A DNA stretch of 14,036 nucleotides from Candidatus Cloacimonadota bacterium (GCA_021772705.1 JAJFLN010000389.1:1-14036); one strand, 5' to 3'. Numbered from the stretch's first letter, positions 1-7,564 are shown. Numbers and translations are program-made. The notes: generated from the sequence alone by a model not told the origin.

Positions 1-32
1 CATCCAGGACGACTGAATGGCCGAGTTTTCCC

Positions 33-163
33 GATCCGTTCGTCCTGAGCCTGTCGAAGGATGAATGGAGCGGGCGGCCATATCGTCTGAGCCTGTCGAA
101 GCATGTCCTGAGCCACGCCGAAGGGGATGAATGGAGCGGGCATCCATAGTGGGGCGAACGGAT
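33..163. repeat. Palindromic interspersed repeat element
   Basis: The stretch is bounded by a perfect 10-bp inverted repeat (GATCCGTTCG at 33-42, CGAACGGATC at 154-163). Inside are three versions of a core of the form TCCTGAGCCTGTCGAAG (about 43-60, 84-101 and a diverged one at 105-122). A GATGAATGGAGCGGGC unit occurs twice, at 60-75 and 126-141. The core resembles a dispersed short repeat I know from many bacterial genomes. No ORF is convincing here. The rest of 1-314 holds nothing else I can support apart from the hairpin at 292-312. Confidence 0.65.
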
Positions 164-291
164 CCGGAATAGGCCAGGGGACCCCCTACGGGACATGCAC
201 CCCTCGATGACCTTGATCTTGATCAGAGTGAGTGATCATGCCAGCCGGTCTCACCCCTGACGCCGGCAAGACCAAGACGCAGGTGCTGGGG

Positions 292-312
292 CGCCGGCAT
301 CGCCTCCCGGCG
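292..312 (-). terminator. Possible terminator hairpin after the kinase
   Basis: CGCCGG (292-297) and CCGGCG (307-312) form a 6-bp GC-only stem with a 9-nt loop, starting 3 nt after the stop codon of the minus-strand kinase. No U-tract follows, so this is at best a weak or factor-assisted terminator. Confidence 0.3.
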
Positions 313-314
313 TC

Positions 315-2522
315 TCACTGTCGACGGAGGGCCGCCGCGATCTCGTCGAGGCGGCGGTCGGCGGTTTCGAGCCAGCCTTCGGACAGCAGCATCAGCTTGT
401 CCTTCCGGTCGTACTCCCAGCGAGCCACCAGGGCCCGGTTTCTGACGAATCCTTCTCGCCGGGCTTCCCGGAGATCGAACCTGAAGTCTTCCCATGCCCG
501 CTGGGCCTTCAGGAGTTCCTCCCGGCTCGCCCGACGGGGATCGGGACTCCATCGGGTCTCCATCTCGGTGAAGAGGGCCTTCCGGCCGAGCAGTCCGAGG
601 CCGTGAGGAAACCACTCGATCTGTCGCCGGGACAAATAGGGGACGAGAGTACTGTCGTAGAGGTCTGCGGCCTCCTCCCGGTAGCCGATCCGCTGGAGGG
701 ATGTCTTGACGATCTGAATCAGGTCGGTCGCCCTCACCGGGTCCGGGACGGAACGGCCGATGGCCTTCGACACCTCACGTCCTTTCGTCAGGAGCGACTT
801 CCGGAGATGTGCCCACTCGGCCTTGTCGAGCACCGGTCTCAAGAGTGACTTCAGCCCCAGTACTCCCAGGTCCCAGTTGAGCGTTCCGGTCCAGACCGCC
901 TCCGGAGGCAACTGGTCCAGCAGGAGTTTCAGCCGGCTGGCGATCCGGGAGTCGAAGTCATCGAGCCAGACTTCATGGGCGACCATCTCCTCCAGGGGAT
1001 GCACGGTGCTCGGCTGCTTCCTGGTCATGTACCTTTCCAGGTTGTCCCGGGCCGCTCTGACTTGCTGGAGCAGTTCCAGAAGCAGGCGGCCGAGAGATTC
1101 CGTCTCCGCGGGGTGAAGGGAGGCCAGCGTGCTTCCGCAGGAGACGAGGAGCCGCCGGACGGCCATCTCCGCCTTGGCGGTGATCTCCGTGGTCTTGCCC
1201 GTGGCTTCGACACGTTTTTCCGTCCGGAGGACTCCGTCCTCCTGGAACAGAGCGGAGTGCACGAGTGTTGCTGTCCGCGCTACTTCGGGCCTCACCTGGT
1301 CAATGGCAGCCAGCACTGCGGCATTCGGACTCTTTGGGGCCAGTGAGTCCGTTGAAGGTCCGGGAGCCAGTGAGGACTTCGCCCCCCCCTTGTCGGACAG
1401 ATTCGGGAGGGCTCGGCTGTCCGCTGGATCGGAGTCTCTCGGGATCGCAACGGCCTTCGGGCCCGTGGGGGAACGGTACGAGACCAGGCCGGCTGCCGCA
1501 ACGAGGGTGGCGACGGCCAGGGTTCCCAGCAGGAGTTGACCGGGGCGCCATCCCTTGGTGGCGTCGACCTTGCTCCTGCCAGAGACGATGGTGGCTGCCG
1601 CGGTACGGGTTGAATCGCGCCTTCTTCGAGCGCCGCCCCCGGGCGGGGCTGTGGCCAGGCGAATCGTCGGAGTACCGGTCTCCGGCGCCGAGCCGGGAGC
1701 TTTGAACCGGCGGGAGATCCGGATCACCTGGTCTCGAATTGCGACGGCGCTGGCGGGGCGGTCCGCCGGGTTCTTCCCCAGGGCTCGATCGATGAGTCCG
1801 ATCAGCCCCGGCGGCAGCTGGCCGAGGCCCGGCGGAAGTGGGGGGGCGGGGGACCTCACATGGGCCTCGAGGATCGCCATCACATCGTCGCCGGAAAATG
1901 GCGGCGCTCCGGCGAGACACTCGTAGATGACCACGCCGAGGGCGTAGAGGTCTGACGGAGGCCCGGCGGGCTTGCCGGAGATCACCTCCGGGGCCATGTA
2001 GGCCGGGGTACCGAGTAGAGTTCCTTCTGCAGTTGGCTGCCGTGAGGGGCCCTCCTCCCTCGCGATGCCGAGGTCGCCCAGAAGCAGCCCGCGATCCCGG
2101 TGGAGGAAGAGGTTCTCGGGCTTCACGTCCCGGTGGACGATTCCGCTCTGGTGGAGCACGGCCAGCACATCGGCGCACTGCCGGGCCACCTGCAGCGTTC
2201 GAGGAAGGTCGAGGGCTCCCACCTCGGCCAGCTCCTCACGCAGAGTGCGGCCTTCGATCAGCTCCAGCACCAGATAGAGCAGATCCGGTTCCTCGCCGGC
2301 TTCCAGGACCTGGACCAGGTTCGGATGGGTCACCCGGGCGGCAAGCCGGCCCTCCCGGAGGAACCGCTCCCGCATCGCCGGCTCCCGGGCCAGCTCAGGG
2401 TGGAGGATCTTGAAGGCCACGTCCCGGTCCAGGGAGAGCTGTCGGGCGCGGTAGACCGTCCCGGCTCCGCCGGCGCCGATCGGTTCTCCCAGGAGATAGC
2501 CTCCGATACGTCTTCCCTGCAT
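315..2522 (-). CDS. Transmembrane Ser/Thr protein kinase with helical sensor-like domain
   Basis: A PknB-like kinase of 735 aa. The kinase domain covers residues 8-270: glycine loop IGAGGAGTVYRA (15-26), VAFK with Lys38, HRDVKPEN with catalytic Asp132, DLG in place of DFG (150-152), GTPAYMAPE (171-179) and DLYALGVVIYE (191-201). An Arg-rich linker leads to one membrane segment (about 328-348). Beyond it lie a Pro/Ser-rich stretch and a roughly 330-residue, mostly helical, charged extracytoplasmic region that I do not recognise. The start at 2522 is chosen because the kinase fold begins there. Shine-Dalgarno support is poor, and an in-frame ATG at 2645 (GGGAG 4 nt upstream) would prepend 41 residues that look like IS91 transposase. 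It is the last gene of the zinc-uptake cluster, so a role in metal-status signalling is plausible but inferred. Confidence 0.9.
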   Translation of the reverse strand: MQGRRIGGYLLGEPIGAGGAGTVYRARQLSLDRDVAFKILHPELAREPAMRERFLREGRLAARVTHPNLVQVLEAGEEPDLLYLVLELIEGRTLREELAEVGALDLPRTLQVARQCADVLAVLHQSGIVHRDVKPENLFLHRDRGLLLGDLGIAREEGPSRQPTAEGTLLGTPAYMAPEVISGKPAGPPSDLYALGVVIYECLAGAPPFSGDDVMAILEAHVRSPAPPLPPGLGQLPPGLIGLIDRALGKNPADRPASAVAIRDQVIRISRRFKAPGSAPETGTPTIRLATAPPGGGARRRRDSTRTAAATIVSGRSKVDATKGWRPGQLLLGTLAVATLVAAAGLVSYRSPTGPKAVAIPRDSDPADSRALPNLSDKGGAKSSLAPGPSTDSLAPKSPNAAVLAAIDQVRPEVARTATLVHSALFQEDGVLRTEKRVEATGKTTEITAKAEMAVRRLLVSCGSTLASLHPAETESLGRLLLELLQQVRAARDNLERYMTRKQPSTVHPLEEMVAHEVWLDDFDSRIASRLKLLLDQLPPEAVWTGTLNWDLGVLGLKSLLRPVLDKAEWAHLRKSLLTKGREVSKAIGRSVPDPVRATDLIQIVKTSLQRIGYREEAADLYDSTLVPYLSRRQIEWFPHGLGLLGRKALFTEMETRWSPDPRRASREELLKAQRAWEDFRFDLREARREGFVRNRALVARWEYDRKDKLMLLSEGWLETADRRLDEIAAALRRQ

Positions 2523-2529
2523 CGAGAAT

Positions 2530-2654
2530 GGATCATAGCCTGCCGGCCTCCCCTGGCGCAGGGGATGGGGGAGGCTCAGAACCCAGTGGCGAACGCGGGT
2601 ATCGCCCAGGAGGCAATCCGTTAGGTCGGCGGCCCGCAGACTCATCCAGCTCCC
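2530..2654 (-). mobile_element. IS91-family transposase fragment
   Basis: Translation in the frame of the downstream kinase reads MSLRAADLTD, then VRHWVLSLPHPLR, then AGYDP. This matches the pattern I know from IS91-type (Y2/HUH, Transposase_32) transposases: R(M)..AAHLVD..LP.VPVRQWVLSLPHRLRY.LAYD. Only about 40 residues survive; neither the zinc-binding N-terminus nor the catalytic tyrosines are here. It lies between the RING-type gene and the kinase and is open into the kinase. It is best read as a relic that supplies leader or fused N-terminal sequence. Confidence 0.65.
2539..2579 (-). repeat. Imperfect direct repeat, copy B (inside IS91 relic)
   Basis: On the minus strand this copy starts with CTGAGCCTCCCCCATC, identical over 16 nt to copy A at 2752-2786. 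It continues with a CCCCT/AGGGG hairpin and a GGCCGGCAGG end that resembles copy A. In this copy the sequence encodes the SLPHPLRQG part of the transposase relic. Confidence 0.6.
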
Positions 2655-2751
2655 GACCACGGACCGATGGACGCGATTCGATCGAGGCTCCGGACGATCA
2701 TGACACCGGCGGGCAGGAAGGGCTGGTTCCTTCGAGGTGCCATGGAGGGGT

Positions 2752-2786
2752 CCAGCCGGGCCGCCTTGGCGATGGGGGAGGCTCAG
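2752..2786 (-). repeat. Imperfect direct repeat, copy A (at the RING gene stop)
   Basis: The copy begins exactly at the TGA stop of the RING-type gene (CTGAGCCTCCCCCATC at 2771-2786), then runs through a CGCC-AA-GGCG mini-hairpin to CCCGGCTGG. Relative to copy B it lacks about 5-6 nt but stays alignable. It may mark a recombination or insertion junction. Confidence 0.55.
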
Positions 2787-3179
2787 TAGGCGCAGGACTC
2801 GACGAATCCAGGGTTCACGGAGTGGCACTCGGGACAGTACTGGGTCCCACCCGTCACCGGAGGGTACTCGGCTTCCATCACCTGGCAGTCGTGTGACTCC
2901 AGGGGTGCGGGAGCGTTGCCGGCCGAGGACCCGTCGACGACGAGATCCGCATCGGCCTGAGAAACGGCGGGCAGGGTGGAGAACTCGCCGCTGAGCTGAT
3001 CCATGTCGCCAACGAGAAAGCGGCTCTCGTCACAGGCATAGACCGAACAGGCCCCGGTGTACTCCCAGCAGACACGATGGTGAAGGGTGGAGCAGCTGCG
3101 GCAGGAGACACCTCCACTGCTGAAGGTGAGCCCTCCCGCAGACCATGCAAAGGAACTCTTTTCTGTCTCCCGCTGCCAT
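2783..3179 (-). pseudogene. RING-type zinc finger protein, frameshifted
   Basis: The gene reads only if two frames are joined. The first, from ATG at 3179, gives MAAGDRKEFLCMVCGR. The second, to the stop at 2783, gives TFSSGGVSCRSC, STLHHRVCWEYTGACSVYAC and a C-terminal YCPECHSVNPGFVESCAY. Together the ligands are CxxC, CxxC, HHxxCW and GxCxxxxC, the signature of the prokaryotic RING finger family 1 as I know it. The shift falls in the G-run region (plus-strand CCCTCCC, 3131-3137) and is repaired by removing one base. The C-terminus is a zinc ribbon (CPEC...CAY) whose fourth Cys codon is replaced by TGA. Such small RING-like proteins are thought to bind zinc and partner proteins. The gene sits between the zinc permease and the kinase. 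Sequencing error, programmed +1 shift and real decay cannot be separated here. Confidence 0.6.
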
Positions 3180-3264
3180 GTTCGCGCCTGCCGGCCTCGT
3201 TCCGCCCCATTCAGCATGCACTGAGACAGACACCGGTTGCCAGGGTTCCCGATGCCGCCGGGTC

Positions 3265-4305
3265 TCACCGGGTCCGGAAGCTGGCGGCGAGTCGGATGAC
3301 CACGAGGCAGATCAGCATCACGGTGACGATGCAGGGCCCGCCGGGCAGGTCACCCTCGTAGGCGACCCAGAGCCCGGCCACGGTGGCCAGGGCCTGAACC
3401 CCCATGGCCACCGCCAGGACTCCCGGCAGCCGGAAGCCCGTCAGGAGTCCCGCCGAAGCGGGAATGACCACATAGCCGAAGACGAGCAGCAGCCCACAGC
3501 TCTGGATCGACACGCCGATTCCGAGGCCCAGGGCCAGGAAGAACAGCGCATCCCACGCCCAGACGCGGACACCGGCGACGATGCCGCTGACGGGATCGAA
3601 GGAGATGGCCACGAGCTGTCTGAAACCGCTGATGTGGAGGAGTCCGATCCCCAGAGCTGCCAGCCCCAGGGTCCAGAGCTGCGTCTCCCGGACCACGATC
3701 AGGTTGCCGTTGAGCATCTCGAGCTGTTCGGCCTCGCCGGTGCCGCTCCGGGCCAGGAAGAGGATGGCCAGGGCTCCGGCGCCGAGATAGAAGAGCCCCA
3801 TGTGAGCCTCCCCCGGAAGGCGGCCCCGGAGCCGCTTGCTTCCGGAAGCGATGGAGGCGGCGACGGCAGAGAGCATCCCCAGGGCTGTGGGCTGGAACCC
3901 CAGCAGGACCCCCAGTGCGATGCCGGCGGAGGCTACCTGGGCCAGGGCGATGGCCACGAAGACGAGCCTCCTGAGCACCACGAAGAGGCCCAGCCAGGTG
4001 CAGATCGTCCCGGCCAGGAGTCCCGCCACGGTGGCCCGCTGCATGAACTCGAAGGAGAAGGCCTCCAGCCAGCTGTGCCGCTGGGCCGGCAGATGCCGAT
4101 GCTCGTGGGGCACCGGGCGTTCGTGGACGAAGGTGGGAACCTCCTCTGCCCCGGGAGGCGCCAGGTGATGGGGGTGGCCATGCTCATGGTCTCCCCGGGA
4201 CTCCCCAGACTCGATCTGTTGCTCCAGGGCGGCCAGGGGATCTTCCTCCCCCTGGACAGCGGCAGGGACGAGTAACAGCAAGGCCAGCAAAACGCAGGTC
4301 TTCAT
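3265..4305 (-). CDS. znuB: Metal ABC transporter permease with His-rich N-terminal extension
   Basis: An ABC-3 family (ZnuB/TroC/MntB) inner-membrane permease of 346 aa, against about 260-290 usual. The family fold begins near residue 80 (FEFMQRATVAGLLAGTICTW, then LGLFVVLRR) and contains several hydrophobic helices to the end. The conserved region near the family core reads AISFDPVSGIVAGV. The first 19 residues look like a signal peptide or extra membrane segment (MKTCVLLALLLLVPAAVQG). Then come DPLAALEQQIE (22-32) and a segment with ten His between residues 40 and 77 (DHEHGHPHH, VHERPVPHEHRH), which should face the periplasm and could bind zinc. The start ATG overlaps the ATPase stop as ATGA, implying coupled translation. 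Zinc is favoured over manganese by the His cluster and the three-His binding protein. Confidence 0.9.
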   Translation of the reverse strand: MKTCVLLALLLLVPAAVQGEEDPLAALEQQIESGESRGDHEHGHPHHLAPPGAEEVPTFVHERPVPHEHRHLPAQRHSWLEAFSFEFMQRATVAGLLAGTICTWLGLFVVLRRLVFVAIALAQVASAGIALGVLLGFQPTALGMLSAVAASIASGSKRLRGRLPGEAHMGLFYLGAGALAILFLARSGTGEAEQLEMLNGNLIVVRETQLWTLGLAALGIGLLHISGFRQLVAISFDPVSGIVAGVRVWAWDALFFLALGLGIGVSIQSCGLLLVFGYVVIPASAGLLTGFRLPGVLAVAMGVQALATVAGLWVAYEGDLPGGPCIVTVMLICLVVIRLAASFRTR

Positions 4306-5057
4306 GAGTCTGCCCTCGGGACGACGATCTTCTTGCCCTCCATCTCCAGGACCTTCAATCCCGTTCCATAGACATTCATCAGACGATCTCCTGACAACAG
4401 GTCATCCCTGCTGCCGGCAACCACTCGACCGTCTCCCACGAGGGCCAGATGGGCGGCGTGATTGGCCACCAGGTTGAGCTGATGAGTCACGAGAACGATG
4501 GATCGGCCCTGCCGGTGCAGCTCATCCACGAGAGCCATGATTGCAATCTCGGAAGGGAAGTCGAGACCGTTGGTCGGCTCATCGAGGATGAGCAGTTCCG
4601 GGTCGACCACGAGAGCCCTGGCGAGCAGTACCCTCTGCTTCTGCCCACCCGACAGCTCGGCGAAACGACGGTCCCCGAGCTTCTCGAGGCCCACCCGATT
4701 CAGGACCCGTTCGATGTCTTCCGGGGCATGGCTGCAACTGGCGGCCAGTTCGTGACCCATCCGGACGATGTCCCTCGCCGTCAGGGGAAAGATGTCGTCC
4801 AGAGCGGTTCTCTGAGGAACGTATCCCACCCGCAGATCCGGCTGCCGGTGGATCACACCCTCCTGCACCGATAGCACACCGAGCATTCCCAGGAGCAGCG
4901 TGCTCTTGCCTGCGCCATTGGGGCCAACGATGCCCAGGTAGTCCCCCCGCAACAGCTCGACGTTCACGCCGGACAGGATGGTTCGACGGCCATAGCCGAG
5001 ACGGACTTCCCGCAGCTCGAGGATTCTACCCGGGGCCGAGGGGTCCTCGCCGTTCAG
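4302..5057 (-). CDS. znuC: Metal ABC transporter ATPase, likely CTG start
   Basis: Cytoplasmic ATPase of a zinc/manganese importer, 251 aa from the proposed start, the normal family size. Motifs: A-loop Tyr22 (LGYGRRTILSG), Walker A GPNGAGKST (45-53), Q-loop PQ (81-82), signature LSGGQ (135-139), Walker B LLILDE (155-160) and H-loop His192. The first canonical start codon, GTG at 4967, would remove strand 1 and the A-loop. Upstream the frame is clearly homologous (RILELREVRLGYG) but holds no ATG, GTG or TTG. CTG at 5055-5057 overlaps the TGA of the binding-protein gene as CTGA, with GGGAG 7 nt upstream, so I place the start there. Its own stop overlaps the permease start (ATGA). Confidence 0.92.
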   Translation of the reverse strand: MNGEDPSAPGRILELREVRLGYGRRTILSGVNVELLRGDYLGIVGPNGAGKSTLLLGMLGVLSVQEGVIHRQPDLRVGYVPQRTALDDIFPLTARDIVRMGHELAASCSHAPEDIERVLNRVGLEKLGDRRFAELSGGQKQRVLLARALVVDPELLILDEPTNGLDFPSEIAIMALVDELHRQGRSIVLVTHQLNLVANHAAHLALVGDGRVVAGSRDDLLSGDRLMNVYGTGLKVLEMEGKKIVVPRADS

Positions 5058-5965
5058 TTGCCTTCTCCCTTCATGGAAGTCAGCACCTGGCTCACGAGAC
5101 CGGACAGGAACTCCGGGTAGGTCTGCCCCTCCAGAGTCGAAGGAGGCAGAGTGGTGACCCGGGCCCCGGATCCGGCAGCGACTGTCTCTGCCTGGGACCT
5201 GTTGAAGTAAGGCTCCATGAAGAGGTGCTTCACGCCCAGGGACTTCATCTTCCTCTGGAGCTTGGCCACGTGGGAAGGACTGGGCTCGATGCCGGGCCGC
5301 ATCTCCACGTAGCCCGCCACCTTCAGTCCACAGAACCTCATCAGATAGTTCCAGCTCTGGTGGTAGAGAACCACCGGAGTGCCCGCGAGGGGGGCGAGGG
5401 TCTTGCGCCAGCCCGCGATCTGCTGGCTCAGGTCGACGACGAACTGCCGCGTTCTGTTTCTGAATTCATCGTTCCACTCCGGCCGCTTCTTTCCCAGGGC
5501 CTGCATGATGTGGACAGCGATGATCTTTCCGTTCTCCGGGTCACTCCAGTAATGCGTGTTGCCGTAGACATGCAGGTCTCCCCGGCTGCGATCGATGGCC
5601 CCGGAAGGGACGTTGAGGAGCTTGATCCCCACGGAGCAGTCGACGTACCCATCGGCGCCGTTCTGAACGGCCCCGTTTCCGGAAGCCGTCAGGACATCGA
5701 AGAGCCATGGCTCGTGATCCAGTCCGATGGTGAGGAGAAGCTCCGCGGCCCGGACCCGCTGAATGACAGAGGGCTTGAGAGGCAGCGTGTGGGGGTTCAT
5801 GGTCGGCGGACAGAGGAGTGAGACGTCGACCTGGTCGCCGCCAATCTCCCGTGCGATGGCCGCCAGATCGGCGTTGGTGGCCGCGATCCGTACCGGTTCG
5901 GCGGCGCCGGCCACGCCGGACAGAATCGCCGCTGCCGCGAGGATCGTCAGGAATTCGTGAATCAT
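5054..5965 (-). CDS. znuA: Periplasmic zinc-binding protein of ABC importer (ZnuA/TroA family)
   Basis: A cluster A-I metal-binding lipid-free receptor of 303 aa with a signal peptide (residues 1-22, cut near GAA-EP). Likely ligands are His59 (MNPHTLPLKPS), His138 (GNTHYWSDPENG) and His202 (VVLYHQSWNYL). At the usual fourth-ligand position near the end the sequence reads TTLPPST, with no Asp. Three His and no Asp resembles ZnuA more than Mn-binding MntC/PsaA. The long acidic His loop of many ZnuA proteins is absent; the His-rich tract sits on the permease instead. AGGAGG lies about 5 nt before the ATG. It follows the barrel gene after 28 bp and overlaps the ATPase start. Confidence 0.92.
   Translation of the reverse strand: MIHEFLTILAAAAILSGVAGAAEPVRIAATNADLAAIAREIGGDQVDVSLLCPPTMNPHTLPLKPSVIQRVRAAELLLTIGLDHEPWLFDVLTASGNGAVQNGADGYVDCSVGIKLLNVPSGAIDRSRGDLHVYGNTHYWSDPENGKIIAVHIMQALGKKRPEWNDEFRNRTRQFVVDLSQQIAGWRKTLAPLAGTPVVLYHQSWNYLMRFCGLKVAGYVEMRPGIEPSPSHVAKLQRKMKSLGVKHLFMEPYFNRSQAETVAAGSGARVTTLPPSTLEGQTYPEFLSGLVSQVLTSMKGEGN
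5065..5069 (-). promoter_or_regulatory. Shine-Dalgarno deciding the CTG start of the ATPase
   Basis: Minus-strand GGGAG (within AAGGGAGAAGG) lies 7 nt before CTG at 5057-5055. It is inside the last codons of the binding-protein gene. It supports a non-canonical, translationally coupled start. Confidence 0.55.
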
Positions 5966-5993
5966 GATGACCTCCTGGTCCCGGTGGGGGACG

Positions 5994-7439
5994 TCAGTAC
6001 TTGTGGGCTCCGTGAGGGCCCAGGGCCCAGGACCAGCGCAGGGTAACCACGTTCTCTTCCTGCTTGCCGTTACGGGGGAAGCTGGAAGCGATCCGATCGT
6101 ACTGCAGCTGAAAGCGGTTGAACTCCGTCGAGTGCCACGTCAGCCAGGCTGCCCAGCCGTCGACCCGGTTGGACAGGACACCGGGACCGGCGGTGGCGAC
6201 CTCATCCAGGATCTCCAGCAGGGTGTCGGACTCTCCGTACCGGCCTCCCACGTCCCAGTATCGATCGAAGGTGTACTGGGCCATGGCATAGAAGCCGTCG
6301 TTCTCCAGATCCGTCAGGCCGCCGAACGCGGCGGGATCCACGTCCCGGTCGCTCCAGAGAAACTCCGTGCGGAAGAAGAACCGCTCGTAGAGACTCCTGT
6401 CGACGGGCTCCCAGCGATAAGTCAGGTCCAGGCCTTGCAGGGTCTGACCCAGAGTGGCTCCCGGATCGTGGTGACCGTCGACGACGGAGTATCCCAGCCC
6501 GATGTTGGAGGAGTCGCTCAGGTCGTGGTAGACGTGGGCCCTTCCGAGGAGCATCAACTCGTCGGAACCGACGCCGGCGAAGACGGACTCCTCGCCGCCC
6601 TCGCCATTCAACACCTGACCCGTCAGCTCGAGCTGCGTGGAGTAGTCCTCGCCAAGGTTCATCGACTTCAACAAGCCGACGCCTTGCTCCCGGAGGCCCT
6701 CGGCGGACAGGAAGTTCCGGATCACCAGCGGCCGGTTCGCGGCTCTCAGGGCATGGGTGTGGGTCAGGTTGTTCTTGCCGAACTCGGTGCGAAACTTGCC
6801 TCCCTTGAGATTCAAGCCCCAGGGAAGCCGCCAGTAGGTCAGATAGGCCTCCTCCACCTCGATCCGCTGCTCGGCGGCCGCGCCGGCGGTGTCGTCGAAC
6901 TCTTCCAGAACGCCGGGGAGAGCCAGGAAGATGTCGGCCCGGGCGAAGGGGTCCACGGCGGCTTGAATGGCCAGCTCCAGCTCCCGGAGACTGAACCGGT
7001 CCCGGTTTCTGTCTCCCGTCGGATCACCGGCGGAATCGAGGGCCGAGGGGTTCTCGTCCAGGCTGGAGTTGTTGTAGGCGAAATCGCCGGTTGCGGAGAT
7101 CTGGGGATTCCAGAGCGTCCGCGGGTTGCCTCGAGCTGGCGCCTTGGCAGCCGACTTCTCCAGGTTCGCCTCCAGGGCTGCCAGGGGGTCCGCCTCCAAG
7201 GGCAGGTCCGCCTTGCCGGCAGGCACAGGCAGTGTCCTTTCCTCCCCCCCGGGGCCACCGCCGGTCCCGGCGTCGAGGGTCTTCTCCAGGCGGCGAACGG
7301 TCTGTTTCAGGTCCTGTAGCTCCTGCTTCATGCGAAGCAGTTCAACGTCGGCCGGGGAGCTTTCCAGGGCCAGTGCCGACCCGCAGCCGATAACGGCCAG
7401 AATGCCGGCCGTGAGACCGGCAATGATGTTACCTCTCAT
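5994..7439 (-). CDS. Outer-membrane beta-barrel protein with coiled-coil N-terminus, zinc-operon associated
   Basis: 481 aa. A signal peptide (about 1-24) is followed by a coiled coil (VELLRMKQELQDLKQTVRRL, 32-51), a Gly/Pro linker, DPLAALEANLE (84-94) and a long region of alternating amphipathic strands (from about 110). Examples of strands are ISATGDFAYNNSS, EEAYLTYWRLPWGLNLKGGKF and FEFNRFQLQYDRI-like stretches near the end. The last residues, WALGPHGAHKY, form a terminal strand ending in an aromatic. The overall plan is that of OprP-like or related metal-uptake porins; no TonB plug is visible. GGAGGA lies a few bases before the ATG. As the gene directly ahead of the zinc-binding protein it is the likely outer-membrane entry route for zinc or a zinc complex. 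Substrate is inferred from context only. Confidence 0.85.
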   Translation of the reverse strand: MRGNIIAGLTAGILAVIGCGSALALESSPADVELLRMKQELQDLKQTVRRLEKTLDAGTGGGPGGEERTLPVPAGKADLPLEADPLAALEANLEKSAAKAPARGNPRTLWNPQISATGDFAYNNSSLDENPSALDSAGDPTGDRNRDRFSLRELELAIQAAVDPFARADIFLALPGVLEEFDDTAGAAAEQRIEVEEAYLTYWRLPWGLNLKGGKFRTEFGKNNLTHTHALRAANRPLVIRNFLSAEGLREQGVGLLKSMNLGEDYSTQLELTGQVLNGEGGEESVFAGVGSDELMLLGRAHVYHDLSDSSNIGLGYSVVDGHHDPGATLGQTLQGLDLTYRWEPVDRSLYERFFFRTEFLWSDRDVDPAAFGGLTDLENDGFYAMAQYTFDRYWDVGGRYGESDTLLEILDEVATAGPGVLSNRVDGWAAWLTWHSTEFNRFQLQYDRIASSFPRNGKQEENVVTLRWSWALGPHGAHKY

Positions 7440-7511
7440 GAGTTCCTCCTCGATGGCCCGCCGGCAAGACTCGCAATGGGCGAGACACGGCGGAGGGCCA
7501 GATCACGGTGA

Positions 7512-7541
7512 GACTCGAGTCCCCCTCGGGAGGCTCGAGTC
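7512..7541 (-). other. Strong intercistronic hairpin upstream of the barrel gene
   Basis: Perfect 8-bp arms GACTCGAG (7512-7519) and CTCGAGTC (7534-7541) enclose 14 nt that can partly pair (CCC/GGG). It sits between the first small gene and the barrel gene, with no U-tract on either side. It could be an RNA processing or stabilising structure, an attenuator, or a protein-binding dyad. Confidence 0.45.
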
Positions 7542-7564
7542 AGGATGCCAGGCTCACTGCAAGA

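Noticed and set aside
3805..3832. Sequence inside the permease gene similar to the CTGAGCCTCCCCC repeat
   Set aside because: It lies on the opposite strand inside conserved permease coding sequence and matches only in part, so chance from codon use is the simpler reading.
3145..4275. 376-codon plus-strand ORF
   Set aside because: It is antisense to the permease, and its Gly/His/Asp/Gln-rich product has no fold-like pattern. It is a shadow of a GC-rich gene.
5964..7319. 451-codon plus-strand ORF
   Set aside because: It is antisense to the outer-membrane barrel gene, which has a signal peptide, ribosome-binding site and barrel strands.
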